Positions 41,116-49,438 of a stretch of 64,000 nucleotides of DNA are shown here, piece after piece (position 1 is the stretch's first letter; every line of letters starts with the position of its first letter). A model generated the notes under the pieces. That model was not told where the DNA came from, ran no database searches, and saw nothing but the letters and a program-made list of their open reading frames with translations. Position numbers and translations under genes: made by a program. Origin of the DNA: Rhodanobacter sp. FDAARGOS 1247 (GTDB taxonomy: Bacteria > Pseudomonadota > Gammaproteobacteria > Xanthomonadales > Rhodanobacteraceae); NCBI RefSeq assembly GCF_016889805.1, contig NZ_CP069535.1:2480001-2544000 (forward strand). The letters run 5' to 3'.

Positions 41116-42201
41116 TCAGTCTGCCCCGGAACAGGCACCGTTGCACAGCTGGCGCAGCGCAGCGTCGCGTTCGGCCTTCGGCTTGCGAGCCAACTGCCGA
41201 ACCTCAGCGTAGAAAGCGGGCCAGCTGCGCTCCGATTGCGCGAACAGTGCGGCGAACGCGGGCGTCCATTGCCCGTACAGGCCGAACGGAAGCAGGCGGG
41301 CGTTGTTGATCGGCGCGGCAACCCAGGCGTCATACCGGTGCTCATCCGGCCATTGGCTGTCGCGCCACTGCGCATAGCGGACACGGAACGCCGCCAGCTC
41401 GCGCTGCTTGCCCGCCTCCATCGTCGCCTGATCGCCACCGTCCGCGTAGACGATGCTCAGCCGGTTGCGCAGGTCGAGCACCAGCCGGGTGAAGCCATCT
41501 TCCATCGCCTGGCGGCGGCCATCCGCGGGCGGCAGTCCGCGCGAGCGGCGCCACTGGCGCAGGCCTTCCTGCTGCACGAAGCTGGCAAACGATTCATTGA
41601 ACGTCGTGTCGCCCTTCACGTAGACCAGCTGGTGGGCCAGCTCATGGAAGATCGTGCCGTCCAGTTCGTCGTCGTCCCAGCGCAGCATGCTCGACAGGAT
41701 CGGATCGTCGAACCAGCCCAGGGTCGAATAGGCCGGCACGCCCCCGACCCACACGTCGTCGCCGCGGGCGCGCAGCCGCGCCGCATCCTGCTGCGCGGCG
41801 GCCTCGCTGAACCAGCCCCGGTAGGCGACGCAGCCGGCGATCGGAAAGCACTGCGGCACCGCCTGCACCGAGTAGCGCGGCGTGGCGAACACGTTCCACA
41901 CCACGTACGGGCGGTCCAGCGAAACATAGGTCGCATAGCTGCGATTGTCGGGCAGCGCGAGATGCCTGCTGGCGAACGCCCGCGCCTGCTGCGCCAGGCG
42001 CAGCCGCGTGGCCAGGGACGCCGGCGTGGCGGGATCAGCGATCACCTTGTCCAGCGCACGCCGATGGAAAACCAGGCTGCCCTGTCCGTGCACGGCCTGC
42101 GCGTAGTAGCGAAGACTGTTGCAGCCACACGACAAGAGGCTCACCGCAATGACTGCGATGAGCCTCGGCAACAGCCCGCATGCAGAACCGGCAGCGCGCA
42201 T
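41116..42201 (-). CDS. Predicted zinc aminopeptidase lipoprotein
   Basis: A 361-residue protein matching the predicted aminopeptidase family (COG4324). A lipoprotein-type signal ends in SLLSCGC. The zinc motif HELAHQ (in TIFHELAHQLVYVKGDTTFNESFASFVQQEGL) lies near 185, with a downstream Glu in FNESFASFVQQEG as third ligand. Upstream YVVWNVFATPRYSVQAVPQCFPIAGCVAYRGWF is also typical. It would act at the periplasmic face. Encoded 23 bp after the Gly/Tyr-rich lipoprotein gene; co-transcription possible. Peptide substrate unknown. Confidence 0.88.
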   Translation of the reverse strand: MRAAGSACGLLPRLIAVIAVSLLSCGCNSLRYYAQAVHGQGSLVFHRRALDKVIADPATPASLATRLRLAQQARAFASRHLALPDNRSYATYVSLDRPYVVWNVFATPRYSVQAVPQCFPIAGCVAYRGWFSEAAAQQDAARLRARGDDVWVGGVPAYSTLGWFDDPILSSMLRWDDDELDGTIFHELAHQLVYVKGDTTFNESFASFVQQEGLRQWRRSRGLPPADGRRQAMEDGFTRLVLDLRNRLSIVYADGGDQATMEAGKQRELAAFRVRYAQWRDSQWPDEHRYDAWVAAPINNARLLPFGLYGQWTPAFAALFAQSERSWPAFYAEVRQLARKPKAERDAALRQLCNGACSGAD

Positions 42202-42223
42202 TCCCTGCCGCTAGTGCCGGGCG

Positions 42224-42727
42224 TCAGTGGCGATCATTGCCACGGTCACGATGGCCGTGGCTGCCGCCATGCCCGCCTCCGCCACTGCCATGCGAACGCT
42301 GTCCGGAGCCGTGCGAGTCGGAACCCTGGGAACCCCGGCGATCACTGCCGTGGTATTCCCTGCCGCCGTCGCCTCGATGGCCGCCATCGGAACGCCCCTG
42401 CCAATGCCCGGCATGACGATCGTAGTCGCGGCGTCCACGGTAGTCGTCGCGCCGGTAGCGCGAACCGCCGTACCAGACGCTGCCCACGCCAACGCTCACA
42501 CCGGGTGCATAGCAGCAACCGTAGTAGCCGCCGCCGTAGCCGTAATAACCGTTGCCGTAGTAGCCACCGTAGTAGGACGGCGCCACATAGGTGGCGCCGC
42601 CGTCGCCATAGTAGGCATCGCCGGCGTCACCCGAACCACGCACGTAGCTGTAGCCCGGATCGTAGTAACAGCCCGACAGTGTCGCCGCGGCGACCACCAT
42701 GAGCAGACCGGATAGAACGCGTTTCAT
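42224..42727 (-). CDS. Gly/Tyr-rich lipoprotein with Ser/His/Gly/Arg tail
   Basis: A 167-residue lipoprotein: MKRVLSGLLMVVAAATLSGC lipobox LSGC. Residues 21-85 are dominated by Tyr and Gly (YYGGYYGNGYYGYGGGYYGCCY), and the last 70 residues are made of Gly, Ser, His, Arg and Asp in short irregular repeats (RGSQGSDSHGSGQRSHGSGGGGHGGSHGHRDRG split). Such tails are disordered and often bind metal or nucleic acid; no function is known. AGGTC precedes the ATG, spaced 2 bp, with GGGGACAGG as the ribosome site. Confidence 0.7.
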   Translation of the reverse strand: MKRVLSGLLMVVAAATLSGCYYDPGYSYVRGSGDAGDAYYGDGGATYVAPSYYGGYYGNGYYGYGGGYYGCCYAPGVSVGVGSVWYGGSRYRRDDYRGRRDYDRHAGHWQGRSDGGHRGDGGREYHGSDRRGSQGSDSHGSGQRSHGSGGGGHGGSHGHRDRGNDRH

Positions 42728-42879
42728 GACCTGTCCCCGCTGTGGATGTGCATCGCCAGACTGCGGCCAACCGCTTGAACGGGCGCTAAAAGCCACCTGC
42801 GCGAGAAACCGGCGTTCAACCGCCGGCCATGTCCGCTACCACACGCCGGCCATGAACCCTCCGGCCCGGCAGGTGCGAC

Positions 42880-43689
42880 TCAGCTGTTGCCGCGCTTGGC
42901 CTGCTCGCCACGTTGCGGTGCCAGCACGCGGCCATCGGAACCCTCGATCTCACCGGTTGCCGAAGGATGCAGCTCGGCATGACCGCCTCCCGGCTGGGCC
43001 GGGTTGGCATCCGGCCAGGTCGGTCCCTGACGCACCCGCTCGTTCTTCGCCTCCAGCAAGGCCTGGATCTTCGCCACGGCGTCTTCCTGGCTGATGTGCT
43101 CGATCGGCGCTTCCATCGGCGGCTTGCGGGTGGCGGCCGGCTTCCGCGGCGTGGCCGTCCGAACGGGAGACACGGCCGCGGGTTTCTTCGCGATCGGTTT
43201 CTTCGCGGCAGGTTTCCTGGCCATCGGCGCGGGGGCAGCGGCTCGCTTCGCGACCGGCTTCCGGGCCACGGATTTCGCGCTCGCCGGCTTGCGGGCGGCC
43301 GCCTTCTTCGCGACGGGCCTTTTTGAAACCGCCTTCTTCACCGCGACTTTCCTGACCGGGGCCTTCTTCACCGCAGATTTTTTGGCCGGCGCCTTTTTCG
43401 CCACGGGCTTCTTGGCCGCCACCTTCCTGGCTGCGGGTTTCTTCACCGCCGCCTTCTTCGCGGCCGGAACCTTCTTCGTCACCGCCTTCCTGACCGCCGA
43501 CTTCCCGGCAACCGTCTTCTTCGCGACGGCCTTTTTAGTCACGCCGGTCTTCTTGCCGGGAGCTTTCTTCGCTGCGACCTTGCTGGCTGCCGCCTTGCGC
43601 GGAGCTGCCTTGGTGGAGGCGGCGGGTTTGCGGGAAACCGACTTCTTTGCCGCGGACTTCTTGGCAACCAACTTTCTGGACGTGGCCAT
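42880..43689 (-). CDS. Histone H1-like Lys/Ala/Pro-rich protein
   Basis: A 269-residue basic protein. Residues about 1-195 are a run of irregular AAKKP/KKAVA-type repeats (such as KKSAAKKSVSRKPAA, KKAPAKKSAVKKAPVRK) typical of eukaryotic H1 tails and bacterial AlgP/PhaF/Hc1-like DNA-binding tails. Residues about 200-269 are a different, non-repetitive part containing HISQEDAVAKIQALLEAKNERVRQGPTWPD, which may be a small folded or oligomerising module. It probably binds the nucleoid. The repeat DNA is prone to length variation. Convergent with the rhomboid gene upstream? No: both are on the minus strand, 92 bp apart. Confidence 0.78.
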   Translation of the reverse strand: MATSRKLVAKKSAAKKSVSRKPAASTKAAPRKAAASKVAAKKAPGKKTGVTKKAVAKKTVAGKSAVRKAVTKKVPAAKKAAVKKPAARKVAAKKPVAKKAPAKKSAVKKAPVRKVAVKKAVSKRPVAKKAAARKPASAKSVARKPVAKRAAAPAPMARKPAAKKPIAKKPAAVSPVRTATPRKPAATRKPPMEAPIEHISQEDAVAKIQALLEAKNERVRQGPTWPDANPAQPGGGHAELHPSATGEIEGSDGRVLAPQRGEQAKRGNS

Positions 43690-43781
43690 GCGTTAGTTCT
43701 CCTGCGGTGATCGATGACGTAGTGCGTCCCAGTATGCACGCCTCGGCCGCGCCGGGCATTTCGCAATGCAGAAACCGTTCA

Positions 43782-44390
43782 TCATCGGAAGGTCGGTTGC
43801 ATCAGCGCGTTGAGAAAATGTCCCAGCACGCGTGGCTCGACCAGCAGGGTGAACAACACGCCATAAGCCGCACCCCACAGGTGCGCGCTGTGATTGACGT
43901 TGCCCTGTCCGCGCCGATCCATGTAGATCGAATAACCGGTGTAGAGCACTGCATAGACGATCGCGGGCATCGGGATCACCAGCACGATGATGCGCGACCA
44001 CGGCGCCAGCAGGACGAAGGAGAACAGCACGGCCGACACCGCGCCGGAAGCGCCAAGGCTGCGATAGTTCGGATTGGCCCGGTTCTTCAGATAGGTCGGC
44101 AGGATCGATGCCACCAGGCCACCGATGTAGAACAGCGCAAAACCCAGCGTGCCCAGGCGCGCGGCGAAGAAACTCTCCATCGCCCGGCCGAAAAAGAACA
44201 GCGTGACCATGTTGAACAGCAGATGCATGGCATCCGCATGCACCACGCCGTAGGTCACCAGGCGGTGGTATTCACGCTGGCGGGTGATCGCCGGCGGCCA
44301 CAGGATCAGGTCGTTCATCAGGCGGCTGTTGTTGAACGCCATGAACGAGACGATGCAGGTGATGGCGATGATGAGCAGGGTGATCGGCAT
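43782..44390 (-). CDS. Rhomboid family intramembrane serine protease
   Basis: A 202-residue membrane protein with six hydrophobic helices. Rhomboid features: histidines in HRLVTYGVVHADAMHLLFNMVTLFFFG (about 48-70), the catalytic Ser in SLGASGAVSAVLF near 120 and the catalytic His in NHSAHLWGAAYG near 172. It cleaves single-pass proteins within the membrane. The start at 44390 (MPITLLIIAITC) is where the first helix begins; a longer frame would add Arg-rich residues. Substrate unknown. Confidence 0.92.
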   Translation of the reverse strand: MPITLLIIAITCIVSFMAFNNSRLMNDLILWPPAITRQREYHRLVTYGVVHADAMHLLFNMVTLFFFGRAMESFFAARLGTLGFALFYIGGLVASILPTYLKNRANPNYRSLGASGAVSAVLFSFVLLAPWSRIIVLVIPMPAIVYAVLYTGYSIYMDRRGQGNVNHSAHLWGAAYGVLFTLLVEPRVLGHFLNALMQPTFR

Positions 44391-44614
44391 GGACGGTTCC
44401 GCGTCGGGCAGCAAAAACACGCATCTTGGGGCCAGCGCCATGGCTTGTCGACTCGATGCGTGGCTTGCCACCGAGCGACGGAAAGCTTCCACCTCGCCAT
44501 GGCGCTTATGTGCCGTGCTTACACCGACATGACGAATCGTTACTGCCGCCGGGCGCGCGCGCCCGCTATCATTCGGCGCTTTACGCGGCGCCTGGCGCCC
44601 GGTGAACCGAGCTG

Positions 44615-45508
44615 ATGGATGCCATGACCCTGCTCCGCTACCTGCACCTGGACGTCTTCGCAGCCACCGCTGGCGGTGGCAATCATCTGGGCGTGGTGAT
44701 CGGCGCGGACACCTGGAGTACCGCGGCGATGCAGCGCTTCGCCCGCTGGACCGCCCTGGTCGAGACGACCTTCCTGCTGCCGCCGACCGATCCGAAGGCC
44801 AGCTATCGCGTGCGCATTTTCACGCCGCACAAGGAGATCCCGTTCGCCGGCCATCCCAGCATCGGCAGCGCCCATGCCGCACTGGCTTGCGGCCTGGTCG
44901 AGCCACGCGACGGGATGCTGTGGCAGGAATGCGGCGCCGGCGTGTTGCCGATCCGCATCGTGGGCCACGGCGAAACACGCGAGCTGCTGCTGCAATCGCC
45001 CGGCGAGCGCGTGCTGTCCACCGGACTGGATGCCCATCCCCTGCTACCCGCGGCGCTGGCCGGCATCCGGACCGGCCTGCTGCCGCCCGCCCTGGTCGAC
45101 GGTGGCCGGCGCTGGTGGCTGGCCGAGGTCGCCGATGAGGCCAGCCTGCGTGCATGGCAGCCGGAACACGCGGCAATCCTGGCGCTGGCCCAGGCGAGCG
45201 ACAGCATGGGCTTGTGCGCATTCGCTCGCGCCGACAGCGGGCGGCAACTGGTGGTGCGCGCCTTCCCGGCCGGTGTGGGCATCGTCGAAGATCCCGCGTC
45301 CGGCGCGGCCAACGGCCTGATCGCCGCCTACCTCGCCCACGCCGAACCGCACGGACTGCTCGCTCGCGGCTACGAAGTCAGCCAGGGCCGCGAGATCGGC
45401 CACGATGCGCGCCTGGTCGTGCACATCGACGCCGATGCGATCTGGGTCGGCGGCTGCAGCCGCACCGTGGTCGACGGCAACCTGCACTGGGAAACTTCGC
45501 TCTCCTAG
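44615..45508 (+). CDS. PhzF-family isomerase
   Basis: A 297-residue two-domain protein of the PhzF/diaminopimelate-epimerase fold. The usual GNP loop reads GGGNHLGVVIG near 22, the catalytic Glu is in LVETTFLLPP near 50, FTPHKEIPFAGHPSIGSAHAAL follows, and the second-domain loop is VEDPASGAANGLIAAYL near 225. Such enzymes isomerise small acids; PhzF itself acts on dihydro-hydroxyanthranilate in phenazine synthesis, but no other phz gene is present, so the role is general and unknown. A second ATG three codons later is possible. Confidence 0.88.
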   Translation: MDAMTLLRYLHLDVFAATAGGGNHLGVVIGADTWSTAAMQRFARWTALVETTFLLPPTDPKASYRVRIFTPHKEIPFAGHPSIGSAHAALACGLVEPRDGMLWQECGAGVLPIRIVGHGETRELLLQSPGERVLSTGLDAHPLLPAALAGIRTGLLPPALVDGGRRWWLAEVADEASLRAWQPEHAAILALAQASDSMGLCAFARADSGRQLVVRAFPAGVGIVEDPASGAANGLIAAYLAHAEPHGLLARGYEVSQGREIGHDARLVVHIDADAIWVGGCSRTVVDGNLHWETSLS

Positions 45509-45542
45509 AAGCGCAGCGTTCTCAACGCGAAGCGCAGCGTTT

Positions 45543-46424
45543 TCAGCGCTCGTCCAGATGCGCGCGGCGAGCCGCCACCAGGGCCAGTGCCGACCAGTCG
45601 AGTTCCTCGTCGCCGGCAGCCAGCGCCTCCAGCAGGCTGTCGCGCAACACGCCGGCAAACGGCAGCGGCACCCGCGCCGCATCACCCGCCGCCAGCGCCA
45701 GCCCCACGTCCTTGTAGCCCAGCGGCAGGGCGAACCCGGCCGGCTTGAAGCGCTGCTCGGCGATCAGCTGGCCGTAGCCCTGATACGCGGGCGCGGCGAA
45801 CAGCGTATGGGTCATCACCTCGAGGAAATCCGCCGCGCCCACGCCATAGGCACGGGTCAGCGCGGTGGCCTCGGCCATGCTTTCGATGGCGCTGGCGAGC
45901 ATGAAGTTGCCCGCGATCTTCGCCACGTTCGCACGCTCCGGCGCATCCCCCATCGGCCACACCTTGCTGCCCATCGCCTGCAGCAGCGGCTGCACCTTCT
46001 CGATCGCCGCGGTCGGACCCGCCGCGAGAATGTTGAGCTTCGCCGCCGCGGCCATGTCCGGCCGGCCGAACACCGGCGCGGCCACGTAGGCCAGCCCGCG
46101 CTCTTCGTGGGCCTGCGCCAGTTCCTGCGCCAGCGCCACCGAGATGGTGGCGTGGTTCACATGCACCATGCCCCGATCCATCGCATCGAGCAGGGCGTGT
46201 TCCAGGAACACCTCGCGCACGGCCTGGTCGTTGGCCAGCATGCTGCAGAGCACGTCGCCCTGGGCGGCGCGATCGGGCGTGCTGGCCACCTTGGCACCCA
46301 GTGATGCCAGCGGCGCGCAAGCCGCCTCGGAGCGATTCCACACCGTGACGCTGTGCCCCGCGGCAATCAGGTTGCTGGCCATCGCGCTGCCCATGGCACC
46401 GAGACCGATGAATCCGACTTTCAT
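45543..46424 (-). CDS. NAD(P)-dependent oxidoreductase, 3-hydroxyisobutyrate dehydrogenase-like
   Basis: A 293-residue beta-hydroxyacid dehydrogenase. Rossmann loop GFIGLGAMGSAMASNL at 4-19, NRSEAACA after the second strand (Arg suggests NADP preference), substrate loop AAPVFGRPDMAAAAKL near 125, and catalytic Lys in VAKIAGNFMLASAIESMAEA near 175. The same motif set marks GarR/MmsB/GLYR-type enzymes. GGAAGG precedes the ATG. Two GAAGCGCAGCGTT direct repeats lie between it and PhzF (45510-45540). Substrate not determined. Confidence 0.88.
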   Translation of the reverse strand: MKVGFIGLGAMGSAMASNLIAAGHSVTVWNRSEAACAPLASLGAKVASTPDRAAQGDVLCSMLANDQAVREVFLEHALLDAMDRGMVHVNHATISVALAQELAQAHEERGLAYVAAPVFGRPDMAAAAKLNILAAGPTAAIEKVQPLLQAMGSKVWPMGDAPERANVAKIAGNFMLASAIESMAEATALTRAYGVGAADFLEVMTHTLFAAPAYQGYGQLIAEQRFKPAGFALPLGYKDVGLALAAGDAARVPLPFAGVLRDSLLEALAAGDEELDWSALALVAARRAHLDER

Positions 46425-46516
46425 GAAACCTTCCTCGACATGAACCAGCACGCAGTCAAGCACGCGTCGCGTTCAGGTATCGCGAAGCGCCGCCGCGGAT
46501 CGTCGCGCGCGGCGGG

Positions 46517-46912
46517 CTACTGCAGGCCGGGCAGCGCGTCCAGGCAGCGTTGCCGGCACAGGTAACGCTTGTTGAGGCCGTGGCTGTCGGACAGGTAGGC
46601 CGCGCCGCCGGCGAAGATCTGCCACTGCCGCAACTGCCCCGACATTTTGATCGAACCGCTGTAGCTGCACGGCAGGATCATCGCCTCGTCGTGGAAGGTC
46701 TGGCCATCGACTTCGTCGGCCAGCCGGAAATAGGTCGCCACGTCGGCGCGGGTCAGGGTCAGCGAGCTGCACATGTCGTGGTCGGGCCGCGACGTGTCGA
46801 TCTGCCGCGCCAGCGAAGCCACCTCGACCGCATCGTCGTGGCGCACCGGCGCGCAGGCGATCAGGGCGATGCCCAGCAGCGACGCGACCACCACCGTCTG
46901 CAACACGCTCAT
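46517..46912 (-). CDS. Small lipoprotein overlapping the amidase gene; possible immunity protein
   Basis: A 131-residue lipoprotein: MSVLQTVVVASLLGIALIAC, Cys20 in lipobox LIAC. The mature part has four further cysteines (MCSSL, LPCSYSG, YLCRQRC) that could form two disulfides, and beta-like character. Its ATG overlaps the TGA of the amidase gene (ATGA), which shows translational coupling. No known family recognised. A periplasmic lipoprotein directly coupled to a signal-less peptidoglycan amidase is the layout of a toxin-immunity pair; it could instead be an unrelated envelope protein. Confidence 0.7.
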   Translation of the reverse strand: MSVLQTVVVASLLGIALIACAPVRHDDAVEVASLARQIDTSRPDHDMCSSLTLTRADVATYFRLADEVDGQTFHDEAMILPCSYSGSIKMSGQLRQWQIFAGGAAYLSDSHGLNKRYLCRQRCLDALPGLQ

Positions 46913-47547
46913 GGCTTGGCTCCAGTCAGCAGCGACTGCAGCAGTTGGGCACCCTCGGAGACTTCCTTGCGGGCGATCGCGCCGTGGGCGTAGACGTCGC
47001 TGAGCAGGTTGAGCTTGAACTGGGCGACCAGGATGTCCACCAGGTATTTCACCGACTTCAGCTGCTCCGGCGTCGGCAGCTCGAACGCCTTGTCAGCGGC
47101 CACGAATTTCCCCACCACCTCGATGCCCAGCGAGTCGCTGTTGGCCGGATACCGCTGCGGATAGGTCTTGGCCACTTCATGGCGCGAAAGGTTCTTCGCC
47201 CGCGTGCTGAACGACAGGCCTTTCTCGTGGAGCAGCGCGGTGATCGTCTTCAGCTCCTGGGGATCGCAGTTGCTTTCCGCCTGGCAGCGCGCCACCAGGA
47301 TGCCCACGTGCCAGCACACCTGGTCGACGCGGGCGGTCTGGTAGATCTTGCCCAACTTGTCGATCAGGAAATGCGCGCCGGTGGTCTTGCCGCCTTCGTA
47401 GGCGCTCAGGGTGCCGGTGGCCGACGAGGAATCGGTACGGTGCAGCACGATCGAGGCGACCGACGTCAGGGCACCATGCTCGATCGACGTGTAGAGCTTC
47501 ACTTCGACTTCCGGGTCGATCAGCTTGCCGTTTTCCACCGTGGCCAT
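46909..47547 (-). CDS. N-acetylmuramoyl-L-alanine amidase (PGRP/Amidase_2 fold), no signal peptide
   Basis: A 212-residue protein with the Amidase_2 fold. Zinc-site residues: His in SIVLHRTDSSSA near 38, His in QTARVDQVCWHVGIL near 80, with the following strand LGIEVVGKF (Glu) near 150. Also TGAHFLIDKLGKIYQTARVDQ, a standard PGRP strand. There is no signal peptide or lipobox, so export would need another route, or the enzyme recycles peptidoglycan fragments in the cytoplasm as AmpD does. The loop YPANSDSLGIEVVGKF and the C-terminal helices differ from AmpD. Translationally coupled with the lipoprotein at 46517. Confidence 0.85.
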   Translation of the reverse strand: MATVENGKLIDPEVEVKLYTSIEHGALTSVASIVLHRTDSSSATGTLSAYEGGKTTGAHFLIDKLGKIYQTARVDQVCWHVGILVARCQAESNCDPQELKTITALLHEKGLSFSTRAKNLSRHEVAKTYPQRYPANSDSLGIEVVGKFVAADKAFELPTPEQLKSVKYLVDILVAQFKLNLLSDVYAHGAIARKEVSEGAQLLQSLLTGAKP

Positions 47548-47677
47548 GGCCTGCTTCCCTTGGATGAAGAGCCTGCGTTCCCGGGCATCCAGCGAGCCGC
47601 GCCGGGAGATCCTGTCCGGCGATGCTGCGGCCGCGGACCGGGGGCGTCAAGTGACTTGTGCCGAGCGGATCAGGACC

Positions 47678-48856
47678 CTAGGCCATGGCGCCGGCTGCCT
47701 GGCCCGAAGCCCACGCCCACTGGAAGTTGTAGCCACCCAGCCAGCCGGTGACGTCGACCACCTCGCCGATGAAGTACAGCCCCGGCACCAGCTTCGACTG
47801 CATGGTGCTGGAGGAGATGCCGTCGGTGTCGACGCCGCCCAGGGTGACCTCGGCGGTGCGGTAGCCCTCGGTGCCGCTGGCGGTGATCGGCCAGGCGTTG
47901 AGCTGCGCGCCAACCTGCACCAGCTCGGCGTCGCGGTACTGGCGCATCGGCCGATTCTCAAACCACTGCTCGCACAGGCGTTGCGCCAGGCGCTTCGGCA
48001 GCAGCTCGCCCAGCACGGTCTTCAGTTCGGCCAGCGGTCGCGCCGCCCGCTGTTCGACCAGGTGCGCGCCGACATCGCTGTCCGGCAGCAGGTCGATGCG
48101 CAGGTCGTCGCCGGGTTGCCAGTAGGAAGAAATCTGCAGGATCGCCGGCCCGCTGATGCCGCGATGGGTGAACAGCAGGCCGGCGCGAAAACCCTGCCTG
48201 CCCACGCGGCTTTCCACGACCGGCAAGGCCACGCCGGCCAGGTCCTGGTAATGCTCCTGATGCTTGCCGCTCAAGGTCAGCGGCACCAGGCCGGCGCGCA
48301 CGGGCAAGACCTGATGGCCGAACTGTCGCGCCAGTTCGTAGCCGAAACCGCTGGCGCCCATGCTGGGAATCGACAGGCCGCCGGAAGCCACCACCAGCGA
48401 TTCGGCATGCACCTCGCCGCGCGCGGTGTGCACGCTGAAACCCTCCGGCGTCTTGCGCACGCGCTGCACGCCGCAGCTCGCCTCCACCGTGACGCCAGCG
48501 GCAGCGCATTCGTCCAGCAGCATGCGCACGATCTGTTTCGACGAATCGTCGCAGAACAGCTGGCCCAGTTCCTTCTCGTGGTACGCGATGCGGTGCTTCT
48601 CGACTAGGGCGATGAAATCCCACGGCGTGTAACGCGCCAGCGCCGACTTGGCGAAGTGCGGATTGGCCGACAGGTAGTTGGCCGGCGTGGTACCCATGTT
48701 GGTGAAATTGCAGCGCCCGCCGCCAGACATCAGGATCTTCTTGCCGACCTTGTTCGCGTGGTCGACCACCAGCACGCGGCGGCCGCGCTGCCCCGCGGCG
48801 ATCGCGCACATCAGGCCGGCGGCGCCGGCGCCGATGATCAACACGTCCACTTTCAC
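47678..48856 (-). CDS. HI0933-family FAD-dependent oxidoreductase (YhiN-like)
   Basis: A 392-residue flavoprotein. Dinucleotide-binding start DVLIIGAGAAGLMCAIAAGQRGRRVLVVDHANKVGKKILMSGGGRCNFTN (about 4-55) is the HI0933 signature; GLFF-like GLYFIGEVVDVTGWLGGYNFQWAWASGQ closes FAD binding at the C-terminus. SGPAILQISSYWQPGDDLRIDL is the middle domain. Physiological substrate of this family is not established. It is divergent from yajQ with 90 bp between starts. Confidence 0.93.
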   Translation of the reverse strand: MKVDVLIIGAGAAGLMCAIAAGQRGRRVLVVDHANKVGKKILMSGGGRCNFTNMGTTPANYLSANPHFAKSALARYTPWDFIALVEKHRIAYHEKELGQLFCDDSSKQIVRMLLDECAAAGVTVEASCGVQRVRKTPEGFSVHTARGEVHAESLVVASGGLSIPSMGASGFGYELARQFGHQVLPVRAGLVPLTLSGKHQEHYQDLAGVALPVVESRVGRQGFRAGLLFTHRGISGPAILQISSYWQPGDDLRIDLLPDSDVGAHLVEQRAARPLAELKTVLGELLPKRLAQRLCEQWFENRPMRQYRDAELVQVGAQLNAWPITASGTEGYRTAEVTLGGVDTDGISSSTMQSKLVPGLYFIGEVVDVTGWLGGYNFQWAWASGQAAGAMA

Positions 48857-48946
48857 GAATAAGGGTTCCCGCCCGCTGCTGGTCGCGCATTATCGCCCAG
48901 TCGCATCGCTTACACTTCCAGGCCTGTTCCCCAGCGAGCCACCGCC

Positions 48947-49429
48947 ATGCCTTCCTTTGACGTGATCTCCGAAGTCGACAAGCACGAACTGACCAATGCG
49001 ATCGACCAGGCCAACCGCGAGCTGGGCACCCGCTTCGACTTCAAGGGCGTGGACGCGAAGTACGTGCTGGACGATTCGGTGATCACCCAGAGCGCGCCCA
49101 GCGACTTCCAGCTGCAGCAGATGCTGGACATCCTGCGCGGTCGCCTGGCCGCCCGGAAGATCGACATCCGCGCGCTGGACATGGGCGAGCCGGAAGTGAA
49201 CCTGGGCGGTGCCCGGCAGAAGATCACCGTCAAGCAGGGCATCGAGCAACCGGTGGCAAAGAAGCTGGTGGCCACGCTGAAGGCGGCCAAGCTCAAGGTC
49301 GAGGCGCAGATCAACGGCGACAAGCTGCGCGTCAGCGGCAAGAAGCGCGACGACCTGCAGGAAGCGATGGCCGTGCTGCGCAAGGCGGACGTGGAACTGC
49401 CGCTGCAGTTCGACAACTTCCGGGATTGA
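48947..49429 (+). CDS. yajQ: YajQ family cyclic di-GMP-binding protein
   Basis: A 160-residue two-domain protein of normal length, with the DFKGVDAKYVLDD and FDVISEVDKHELTNAIDQANRELGTRFDFKG segments at the N-terminus, KVEAQINGDKLRVSGKKRDDLQEAMAVLRK near the end, terminating DFRD-like NFRD. In Xanthomonas the YajQ homologue binds cyclic di-GMP and affects virulence gene expression with a LysR partner. Stand-alone gene. Confidence 0.96.
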   Translation: MPSFDVISEVDKHELTNAIDQANRELGTRFDFKGVDAKYVLDDSVITQSAPSDFQLQQMLDILRGRLAARKIDIRALDMGEPEVNLGGARQKITVKQGIEQPVAKKLVATLKAAKLKVEAQINGDKLRVSGKKRDDLQEAMAVLRKADVELPLQFDNFRD

Positions 49430-49438
49430 ACGGAATCC

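Noticed and set aside
45509..45541. Direct repeat GAAGCGCAGCGTT x2 as a terminator
   Set aside because: The copies are direct, not inverted, so they cannot form a hairpin; probably a short slippage duplication.
46909..47547. Xanthomonadales T4SS effector (X-Tfe)
   Set aside because: The roughly 120-residue C-terminal XVIPCD recruiting domain is missing; the amidase ends soon after its fold. The more general effector-immunity idea is kept as a finding.
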